From an uncultured Bacteroidota bacterium (GTDB taxonomy: Bacteria > Bacteroidota > Bacteroidia > Bacteroidales > VadinHA17), in the NCBI GenBank assembly GCA_903824785.1, contig CAIJYD010000029.1:1-38247 (forward strand): a stretch of 38,247 nucleotides of DNA, in the 5' to 3' direction. A program made the translations under genes and the position numbers. The number at the start of each line of letters is the position of its first letter. The stretch's first letter is position 1. The notes beneath the pieces were generated by a model that worked only from the letters and a program-made list of their open reading frames with translations, searched no databases and was not told where the DNA came from. Positions 24,623-31,874 of the stretch are shown one piece after another.

Positions 24623-26353
24623 TCAAATGCGGTAAGCAAAAATATTTAACTGATTATCTATGTTTAAATAACTGGAAATTTCTATAAAGGGTGTAGGGGA
24701 AAAGACGCCAACATGCTGTATATTATATCGAAATCCCGATTCAGAAAGAACTTTGAGTAAATCGTGCAAATCCTGTTGACGATCAATAAATGAATGAAAT
24801 TCAACAAATATTCTATCAACATTTTTAAGGAGATCCGCACAATCCCTTAATACAACTGTTTCTGCACCTTCAATATCAAGTTTAAGAAAATCAATATGTC
24901 TGTTTAGAAAATCCTTCAACCTTACTGTATTTATAATTATAATCTTTGCTTTGTCTGATTCAATGGAAATCCTTCCTCCATCAGCACCCTCAGCAAAAAA
25001 TCTTAATGTCGTTTCTCTATTCCACACTCCTTTTTCAATAACCTCAACATCTTTATAGTCAAAATGCTTAATGTTGCATTCCAGCGTTTCAAAAGCATTG
25101 GGATCTGGCTCAAAACCTAAAATTGAAGCATTTGGATAAAGTTGTTTAAAATATAATATGCTTAAACCAATGTTTGCACCACAGTCAATAATGAAAGGTT
25201 TTTCTGAGGTTGTTTTAAACCGATAAATTTGTTTTTCAAATATCTCATTATACATAAATAAAAAGGAAGATGAATCAGAAAATTTAATAGGCTTTTCAAT
25301 ATGATTAAAATATCCATTTACAAACCGAGGGACCTTGGCTATTCTTTCTTTTTCTAAAACTAATTTATTCTCTTCACCCATTCTTTTACCAAACAGATGA
25401 AGAATGTTGAATTTCTTTAAGACTGAAATAATTACTTTTGTTATAATTGAAGGCATAAAATGCGTAATTAATACTTTGGGGGTTGTTCGTGGTAACGAAA
25501 CAGAAAAGACAGTTTTAAAGGTGTATAAATCTGCTTTCCTGTTAATCTTTATGTCCTCTGGATGCTTAAGGTTACTTATATCAAACGAATCCAGCTCTGA
25601 TATACCATTTATAAAATGCTTAGTATGGGTAGCATATTCGTTAAAACCGATATTAGTAATAAGGTTTGAATTTGGTAAAATATTTATTCCCTTGTTTATC
25701 CAATGTATAATCATCCATTGGTAATCCCATGTATCAATTGGGTGGTATTTCATTTTACAGAATATCTCATACCAATATTCCCTTTCGGGTTTCGTATGAA
25801 AAAATAATTCTAAACATTTTTTAAATTCATCATCCTTTAAATCTTGTAATGAAAAGTTATAGTTGTTCCAGGCTCTGCGCCAGGAAGCCCAACCCCAAAC
25901 ATGTCCGTAAGCTGAAAAATAATACGATGCTTTCCCCCTTTTTTTGTTTTGGAAATTATTTCCACTTATTACAAAAACATTATCATTATTTCTATATCTC
26001 TCAAGTAGCTCGCTGCAGAAAGGGAAGAAACTAATAGATGGCAAACAATCATCTTCTAAAATGATCCCCTCTTCAACATTTTCGAAAAACCATGTGATCG
26101 CAGAACTTACTCCTTTGCCACAACCTAAATTCTGCTCCCGGAACAATGTTTTTACATCGCAGTTCCAATCAATGTTATCTAATACATATTTTCTAACTGC
26201 CTCACATTGTTCACGTTCCCCTTCCTTCTCTTTTCGGGGGCCATCGGCTGCTATATAAAAGTACGCCGGTTTAATCTCTTTTATTCTTGCAAAAACCTTA
26301 CTTGTAGTGTCTACCCGATTGAATATTAAAAATAGGACAGGCGTTTCAAACAT
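24623..26353 (-). CDS. Fusion of GNT-I-like glycosyltransferase and FkbM methyltransferase
   Basis: This 576-residue protein joins two enzymes found separately elsewhere in the window. Residues 1 to about 285 match the protein encoded at 4291-5208: MFETPVLFLIFNR, NLGCGKGVSSAI (75-86), EDDC (100-103), HVWGWASWRRAW (151-162). A linker of about 90 residues follows, containing a hydrophobic stretch (about 296-312). Residues 385-576 form an FkbM domain: FIIDCGANIGLS (387-398), GFEPDPNAFE (413-422) and KLDIEGAE (491-498). A single chain that adds a sugar and then methylates it is the simplest reading; alternatively the methyl group caps the chain. The start ATG overlaps the upstream GT11 by 8 bp. 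Confidence 0.87.
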   Translation of the reverse strand: MFETPVLFLIFNRVDTTSKVFARIKEIKPAYFYIAADGPRKEKEGEREQCEAVRKYVLDNIDWNCDVKTLFREQNLGCGKGVSSAITWFFENVEEGIILEDDCLPSISFFPFCSELLERYRNNDNVFVISGNNFQNKKRGKASYYFSAYGHVWGWASWRRAWNNYNFSLQDLKDDEFKKCLELFFHTKPEREYWYEIFCKMKYHPIDTWDYQWMIIHWINKGINILPNSNLITNIGFNEYATHTKHFINGISELDSFDISNLKHPEDIKINRKADLYTFKTVFSVSLPRTTPKVLITHFMPSIITKVIISVLKKFNILHLFGKRMGEENKLVLEKERIAKVPRFVNGYFNHIEKPIKFSDSSSFLFMYNEIFEKQIYRFKTTSEKPFIIDCGANIGLSILYFKQLYPNASILGFEPDPNAFETLECNIKHFDYKDVEVIEKGVWNRETTLRFFAEGADGGRISIESDKAKIIIINTVRLKDFLNRHIDFLKLDIEGAETVVLRDCADLLKNVDRIFVEFHSFIDRQQDLHDLLKVLSESGFRYNIQHVGVFSPTPFIEISSYLNIDNQLNIFAYRI

Positions 26354-27251
26354 CTCTAATTTCTATTTGTCTCCAGAATTTTTCTATTATTCCGACAGGA
26401 TATTCTTTTTTTACTTTAAACCCAAGCCAGTATTTGGGCACATAAACTATTTTGTTTTTTTTGGTGCCTAAAAATGCTCCCCACCATGAAAAGGAGCTAT
26501 TTGCTAAAACCATGATGTCTGCATTAATAAGTAACTGTAAATCTATTATCTCTTCGTTAGTTTCAAAAAAGAAATTTTCTCTTAATCCAAAATACTCTTT
26601 AACAAAATTTATATCGTCACTGATAAAGAATGTTTTGTACTGATCAACGTTCTCAATATTATTAATACACTCCAGATAATACCTCATTGGCAGAATAAGA
26701 TTCTCTCCGCCAAGTTCCTCTGAACCCCAGTTTATATAATCAGTTCGTCTGATATGTACAACAATTGTTTTAAAATTATCAAATATATTTTTATATTTTT
26801 TTTCGAACTTTCTTAGGTATAAAGGCTTAATATCGAAATATTGTGAAACAACATTAAATGGTGGCAAGTATTCGGAGCATTGAAAGAACCCTTCATATAA
26901 TGCATCATCAGTTATTTTATTCCTCCAGACATTAGGAATTTCATCGCCGGATTGTTGAATAATTGGATACGCAGATAATTCTTTTCTAAATTTAATCTTG
27001 GCATAATCGTTTAAAAATGTTTCAAATGGCTTCCTTTTTATCAAACTTTCAATTAATCGAAAGTAAAAAGTAAAGTCTGTTTTTAAAGTATTTGGTGTAG
27101 ATCTTCTTAGTTTAAAAACTCTAGTTAAACAATTTTTCTGTTTGGAATCATCAAGATAAAAAACAGTATTCAATTCTTCAGCCAGGGCAACCACAAAAGC
27201 GTATTGAAACATTTGGTTTCCTAATCTGCCTTGAAACCTGACACCTACCAT
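26346..27251 (-). CDS. Alpha-1,2-fucosyltransferase family protein (GT11)
   Basis: This 301-residue GT11 member has the complete signature set: VRFQGRLGNQMFQYAFV (4-20), the GDP-fucose-binding VVHIRRTDY (164-172) and NSSFSWWGAFLG near the C-terminus. It keeps the histidine of HxRRxDY that the paralogue at 2260-3171 lacks. It would add fucose, probably alpha-1,2-linked, to a galactose-like acceptor in the cytoplasm. The ATG overlaps the FkbM gene upstream by 7 bp, and the stop overlaps the fusion gene by 8 bp. GDP-fucose must be made outside the window. Confidence 0.9.
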   Translation of the reverse strand: MVGVRFQGRLGNQMFQYAFVVALAEELNTVFYLDDSKQKNCLTRVFKLRRSTPNTLKTDFTFYFRLIESLIKRKPFETFLNDYAKIKFRKELSAYPIIQQSGDEIPNVWRNKITDDALYEGFFQCSEYLPPFNVVSQYFDIKPLYLRKFEKKYKNIFDNFKTIVVHIRRTDYINWGSEELGGENLILPMRYYLECINNIENVDQYKTFFISDDINFVKEYFGLRENFFFETNEEIIDLQLLINADIMVLANSSFSWWGAFLGTKKNKIVYVPKYWLGFKVKKEYPVGIIEKFWRQIEIRDV

Positions 27252-28081
27252 AAAAAAAGTTTATTCTTAATTCGTGTAACAGACCTTTTAATAACAGCAA
27301 ATGTTGAATCTTTTTCTCTGAATTTAAGATTCAGTTTTCTTAGATTAAATTTCTTTTCTTTAAAAAGTATTACATCTCCATATATATAAGATTCTTTAAA
27401 TAATTTTTTTAAATCTTTTAGAAATTTCAATGTATATAATATTGGTCCTTTTTCTTCACTGTCAAAAACAAGTACATATTTATAACCACATTGTTTCAAT
27501 ATTGATATGCAATTAATTGTTTTAGAAAAATATTCCGGGGACCAACCTGCTTTTTGTTCTCGGTTAGTTGCTCCTCCTCCGTATTCAAACTCAACGATCT
27601 CAGGTAAATATTTACTGTCCAATTCCATAAACTGAGAAATAATCTCCCATTCAGAGCCTTCAGTATCTATTTTTAAGTAGGTAATATTTTGAATGTCATA
27701 TTCGGAAAAAAATGTTTCTAATTTTATGCTATCAACTTCCATTACATTACTTTGTTCAGTTACCCCCCACCAGGTTTTGTGCATTGAGGATAAATCAGAT
27801 AATTGGTTGCCCTGCCATTGGCCTGTATAAATTTTTGCTTTCCCATTGAAATTTGAAATGCAAGCTGTTACTAAATGGATTCCATTCTCAGCAACCAGCA
27901 TTTTCAAGTTTTCAGAAGGTAACGGCTCTACGGCAAAAGTAGTGAAACCTTCATCACTGAATACTCTGCAATAAAAATTGAAAGTTCCTACACCGATATC
28001 TATAGTTGCCCCATTTTTATGTTCATCATATTTTTTTAATAAAAAAGGTATTATTTCAAATATTGATTTTTCTACATCCAT
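27245..28081 (-). CDS. FkbM family methyltransferase
   Basis: The 278-residue protein is an FkbM-type SAM methyltransferase: ATIDIGVGTFNFY (25-37), FAVEPLPSENLK (49-60) and the family hallmark LKIDTEGSEWEI (136-147), followed by EIVEFEYGG. Compared with its paralogues the core starts nearly at the N-terminus. The C-terminal 50 residues are lysine-rich. It probably methylates a sugar of the locus glycan. It starts with ATG at 28081, 3 bp after the DUF268 stop, and overlaps the GT11 start by 7 bp. Confidence 0.85.
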   Translation of the reverse strand: MDVEKSIFEIIPFLLKKYDEHKNGATIDIGVGTFNFYCRVFSDEGFTTFAVEPLPSENLKMLVAENGIHLVTACISNFNGKAKIYTGQWQGNQLSDLSSMHKTWWGVTEQSNVMEVDSIKLETFFSEYDIQNITYLKIDTEGSEWEIISQFMELDSKYLPEIVEFEYGGGATNREQKAGWSPEYFSKTINCISILKQCGYKYVLVFDSEEKGPILYTLKFLKDLKKLFKESYIYGDVILFKEKKFNLRKLNLKFREKDSTFAVIKRSVTRIKNKLFLW

Positions 28082-28084
28082 CTT

Positions 28085-28813
28085 CTACTTTTTTATCAAA
28101 TCAAGAAGTATCGTACACCCAAATCTATTATTGGGCGTCATTTCCATTTGTAAACAAGAACCATTTATAAATTTTTTTTCATTTATTATATAATCTTCTA
28201 ATATTTCGGCAAGGTAATCCTGTGAAAAAATCCTACCAGCATTAAATGCAACAACATTTTTATCACTTACTGGAACGGAAAAATAGAAGTGAGCGCCAGG
28301 TTTTAAAACTCGGGTGATTTCTATAATTGCTTTTTCAGACCCTTTGGGATCTAAAATATCTCCATATCTGCCAAGTCCAATATGTTCAATTACACACAAA
28401 CTTGATAATGAGTCAATTTGTTTATCTTCAAAAGGCATTTCAAGTATTGATCCTTTTTTGAATTTGATAGAAGGCATTTCTACTGAAAAAGGTCTAATAT
28501 CAACCATAGTTGTATCCACAACTTTCGATAAGAAAGCAACAAATTTATGGTGTGACCCAACATCAACATGGCTGATAGGATTATTCCGGAAAATTTTTTC
28601 AAAAGCCCAGGCATCCTGTAAGAAATAAATAGGTTCTATTTCAGTAAATGCAGTTTTATCAAACAGACATGGGTACAAATTTTCCACTTTAGCCTGCTGT
28701 AATTCTGTGGCAATTAAATTAAAAGCCTCTAAATCTTTATAAAAGTCAATTAAGAAATGCTTTTCTTTGATTTTTCTAGTTCTATACTCTCGATAAAACC
28801 TTAGTATATCCAT
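28085..28813 (-). CDS. DUF268 protein, SAM methyltransferase-like
   Basis: This 242-residue protein matches the DUF268 pattern: SHVDVGSHHKFVAFLS (81-96), TMVDIRPFSV (102-111), and SSLCVIEHIGLGRYGDILDP (137-156), with KAIIEITRVLKPGAHFYFSVPV after it. The order (glycine-rich strand, acidic strand end, EHIG, LKPGG-like) is that of class I methyltransferases, so a methyl transfer to sugar is likely, although the family is experimentally uncharacterised as far as I know. ATG at 28813, 18 bp after the FkbM stop. It lies between two FkbM genes. Confidence 0.8.
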   Translation of the reverse strand: MDILRFYREYRTRKIKEKHFLIDFYKDLEAFNLIATELQQAKVENLYPCLFDKTAFTEIEPIYFLQDAWAFEKIFRNNPISHVDVGSHHKFVAFLSKVVDTTMVDIRPFSVEMPSIKFKKGSILEMPFEDKQIDSLSSLCVIEHIGLGRYGDILDPKGSEKAIIEITRVLKPGAHFYFSVPVSDKNVVAFNAGRIFSQDYLAEILEDYIINEKKFINGSCLQMEMTPNNRFGCTILLDLIKK

Positions 28814-28831
28814 TTTTTTCAGCCATTTTTT

Positions 28832-29539
28832 TTATCTTGGTTTTGCAATATGAATTGCAAATTGTGCAATACCTGTCTTATTGTCAACCGGAAAGAGAAT
28901 TTGATGCTTAACAACATTACTGACTGAATAGTTGACATCCCGAAAAAACTTTTTCAGGTCATCTGAAGAACGCCCCATATCATGTAAAGTTTGTCCGAAT
29001 TCAAAAACGCAACATCCAATATTTGTTCCTCTGAACATTTTTTTTGCTCCCTCAAGAACATTAATTTCTGCACCTTCTACATCAACTTTCAGGAGATCGA
29101 TTCTTTCAATGTTGTGTTGTTTGCAATAAGAATCAATAGTAATTGTTGGTACTGAAATGCATGTTTCTGGTTTCAAATCAATACCATAATTTGCCAATGG
29201 TCTGTTGGCTGAAGTATTCCAGCATGAGAACTCTTCTTTATAGACATTAAAATCAATGTACCCATCTATGTTTGATACTGCAAATTGATTCAATACGACA
29301 TTTTTTCTTCCTGCAATTGCTGTGATCATTTTTAATTTTTCAAAAGTTTGAGGGGTAGGTTCAAAACTATGAACTACTCCATTTTCGGAGATAAATTTTG
29401 AAAAAAGTAAAGTTAGTTCCCCAATATTAGCGCCAACATCGAATACTGTCATCCCTTTCATCAGATAGTTAATATAAAAGATTTGTTCAAACTTTTCAAC
29501 TAACTCAAAAGGATAAGTCTTTTTCTTATTTAGAAACAT
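28832..29539 (-). CDS. FkbM family methyltransferase
   Basis: I choose the ATG at 29539, one base after the Wzt stop, giving 235 residues; an in-frame ATG at 29572 would add 11 residues and overlap wzt by 32 bp. The FkbM signature is complete (numbering from 29539): TVFDVGANIGELTLLF (31-46), VHSFEPTPQTFEKL, and LLKVDVEGAEINVLEG (about 154-169), then CVFEFGQ. This is the first gene after the ABC transporter. In ABC-exported O-antigens a methyl group on the terminal sugar can be the export signal read by the Wzt C-domain, so this enzyme is a candidate capping enzyme by position alone. Confidence 0.85.
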   Translation of the reverse strand: MFLNKKKTYPFELVEKFEQIFYINYLMKGMTVFDVGANIGELTLLFSKFISENGVVHSFEPTPQTFEKLKMITAIAGRKNVVLNQFAVSNIDGYIDFNVYKEEFSCWNTSANRPLANYGIDLKPETCISVPTITIDSYCKQHNIERIDLLKVDVEGAEINVLEGAKKMFRGTNIGCCVFEFGQTLHDMGRSSDDLKKFFRDVNYSVSNVVKHQILFPVDNKTGIAQFAIHIAKPR

Positions 29540-29540
29540 G

Positions 29541-30839
29541 CTAATTTGTCTTAATTTCCCATTTTGTATCAATCAGCAAAAATCCGTGTGTTCTTGGTGG
29601 CATTTCTCCTTTCCCATAGTAATTACTCTCAATGACAACAAAATCTTCAGCATTTGTAAGTTGGTCGAAGCATACTCCATCACCACTTAAATCATAAGTA
29701 ATATTGTAATTTGAAGGGATTAAGGGAAGCTTTTCAATTATCATCTCAAATGAACCAAGTTTTGATTCTACTTTAAATACCTCACCATTTAATCTGCTAT
29801 GGTGTAAAAAAAGAGGTTCGTTTAGAGTATTGGAAATTAAGATACTTGGGATAACTGAAATTACATCATTTGTAAATTTCTCATAATATAGGGTAACATG
29901 AATACTATCTCCTGCCAGAATCTGCCCCCCTAAATTCTCATTCTTGTCTCTTATTTCAATTTTATTTATTTTTATTAACCCATTGCCAACACGATCTGTT
30001 CTCTCAGATAAAGTCTTGTTATGAAAAGTAGAGTTGCTCAAATAATTATCAATTGCATCATTACATTTTCCATCAAAAACAATCAAACCATTTTTCAGTA
30101 CCAGTCCATTAAAACATAAGTTTTGTATTGCAGCCATATTATGGCTCACAAACAAAACAGTCCTTCCATCATTTCTGCTTACATCCTGCATCTTGCCGAT
30201 AGCTTTTTTCTGAAATTCGGCATCCCCAACAGCCAGCACCTCGTCAACAATAAGAATCTCTGGCTCCATATGGGCGGCTACGGCAAAGGCAAGGCGGACA
30301 TACATGCCGCTGGAGTAACGTTTAACAGGGGTATCAATATATTTTGATACCCCGGCAAAGTCAACAATTTCATCGAATTTCCTACGAATTTCCGTTTTTG
30401 TCATTCCAAGTATTGCTCCGTTCAGAAAGATATTTTCGCGTCCGGTAAGGTCAGGATGAAAACCGGTACCTACTTCAAGTAAGCTGGCAATGCGGCCTTT
30501 TACTTTAATTGCCCCTGTAGTTGGGGCAGTTACTCTCGATAATAATTTCAGAAGAGTTGATTTTCCCGCTCCGTTTTTGCCGATAATCCCGAGGACTTCG
30601 CCTTGCTGGACTTCGAAATTTATGTCTTTTAAGGCCCAAACGAAATCCTCCGGGAGTGAGGTCTGTGGTGTGCGGCTTGTGGAAGATAAATTGTTCTCCT
30701 GCCCAACCATTAAAGTCGGATCCGGTTGTCCTCGCATATTGCACCACCAGCGCTGGAGATCGCCTTTGAGGGTATTGGTGCCAATGAGGCCGAGGCGGTA
30801 TTGTTTGGAAACGTTTTCGATCTTAATGACAGCAGACAT
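29541..30839 (-). CDS. wzt: Wzt-like ABC transporter ATP-binding protein with C-terminal glycan-binding domain
   Basis: This 432-residue ATPase energises export of the lipid-linked polysaccharide. The N-terminal region has the insert typical of this group before FVWALKDINFEV. Walker A is GKNGAGKST (87-95), the ABC signature is YSSGM (175-179) and Walker B is ILIVDE (195-200), followed by LFVSHN. Residues from about 275 to 430 form a beta-rich C-terminal extension like Wzt-C, which in studied systems recognises the finished glycan end. This part is more AT-rich and ends in PPRTHGFLLIDTKWEI. It pairs with the Wzm permease 75 bp upstream. ATG start at 30839. Confidence 0.9.
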   Translation of the reverse strand: MSAVIKIENVSKQYRLGLIGTNTLKGDLQRWWCNMRGQPDPTLMVGQENNLSSTSRTPQTSLPEDFVWALKDINFEVQQGEVLGIIGKNGAGKSTLLKLLSRVTAPTTGAIKVKGRIASLLEVGTGFHPDLTGRENIFLNGAILGMTKTEIRRKFDEIVDFAGVSKYIDTPVKRYSSGMYVRLAFAVAAHMEPEILIVDEVLAVGDAEFQKKAIGKMQDVSRNDGRTVLFVSHNMAAIQNLCFNGLVLKNGLIVFDGKCNDAIDNYLSNSTFHNKTLSERTDRVGNGLIKINKIEIRDKNENLGGQILAGDSIHVTLYYEKFTNDVISVIPSILISNTLNEPLFLHHSRLNGEVFKVESKLGSFEMIIEKLPLIPSNYNITYDLSGDGVCFDQLTNAEDFVVIESNYYGKGEMPPRTHGFLLIDTKWEIKTN

Positions 30840-30914
30840 CTAGAATTATCAATTGTTAATGATTGTGGGAGATAAATTTAAAATTGATATTTAACAATTA
30901 ATAATTATAAATTC

Positions 30915-31835
30915 TCAAACTGTATCCATAAAATTCTGTTCCGTCCTGTTGAAGAGAACTACTCCTACAAATAAGAGAACAAGGGTGATGATTACGCTAT
31001 AAAGTAAACGTGCCGGATTAAATTCCCCGGCTCCTATCAAACCATGCTTCATGGCTTCAACTATGGGAGCCACGGGATTAATAAAAACAAAGATCCTGTA
31101 TTTTTCAGGAACTGCAGAGGAAGGATAGATTACCGGGGTTATGTACATCCAGAGCTGGACACCAAATCCCATAAGGTGTGATAAGTCTCGGTATTTAGTT
31201 GTAAGAGCAGAAAAAATTATTCCTAATCCCAGGCCCAGGAGTGCAAGATTTATTATGAGCAACGGAAGGTATAAGATGTACCAGTTGATCAGTATTTCAT
31301 TACCCTTTAGTGAATAATAAATCATAACAACTGCAAGAAGTAAAAGTTGTATTCCGAGCTGGACCATCGACGAGATTATGACTGATATAGGTGAGGTTAG
31401 CCTGGGGAAATATACTTTGCCAAAGATCCCAGCATTGCTAATGAATGTAGTAGATGTGCCATTTAAACAGGTTGCAAAATAACTCCATGATACAATTCCG
31501 GAAAGATAGAACAATTGTGGAGGGAACCCTTCTGTGGAAATATTTGCAATACCTGCAAAAACAATGGTATACATCAATGTACTGATAAGTGGATTGATAA
31601 CAAACCAGAATGGCCCCAGGATAGTCTGTTTGTATCTTGACACAAAATCACGTCTTACAAACAACCTGATAAGGTCTCGATAATGCCATATCTCTTTAAG
31701 ATTAATATCGAAAATATGGCGCCTGGGGTGGATTATAAGATCCCAGGATTCGCCTGCGGGTTCAGTATGGAGTGGGTCCAAAAGTGAATGGTTTAATAGT
31801 TTTGAGATCGAGGAGCTGAGGGGTCGGTGGTTCAC
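30915..31835 (-). CDS. wzm: Wzm-like ABC-2 polysaccharide export permease
   Basis: This 306-residue inner-membrane protein is the permease partner of Wzt. After a cytoplasmic N-terminus with WDLIIHPRRHIFDINLKEIW come LIRLFVRRDFVSRYKQTILG and FWFVINPLISTLMYTIVFAG, the standard entry into the first helix, then about six membrane segments and the family block FVFINPVAPIVEAMKHGLIG near the end. The start appears to be GTG at 31835, since no ATG lies early enough to keep the conserved WDL region. It follows the Wzc gene by 39 bp. Together with Wzt it implies an ABC-dependent export route. Confidence 0.9.
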   Translation of the reverse strand: MNHRPLSSSISKLLNHSLLDPLHTEPAGESWDLIIHPRRHIFDINLKEIWHYRDLIRLFVRRDFVSRYKQTILGPFWFVINPLISTLMYTIVFAGIANISTEGFPPQLFYLSGIVSWSYFATCLNGTSTTFISNAGIFGKVYFPRLTSPISVIISSMVQLGIQLLLLAVVMIYYSLKGNEILINWYILYLPLLIINLALLGLGLGIIFSALTTKYRDLSHLMGFGVQLWMYITPVIYPSSAVPEKYRIFVFINPVAPIVEAMKHGLIGAGEFNPARLLYSVIITLVLLFVGVVLFNRTEQNFMDTV

Positions 31836-31874
31836 AGTTTAAAGTAGTTGCCTTCACCATGAACATGCCCCCAG

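Noticed and set aside
23764-24639. TTG at 24639 as start of the class I methyltransferase
   Set aside because: The ATG at 24615 places the start 8 bp after the upstream stop and directly before motif I, which is more typical.
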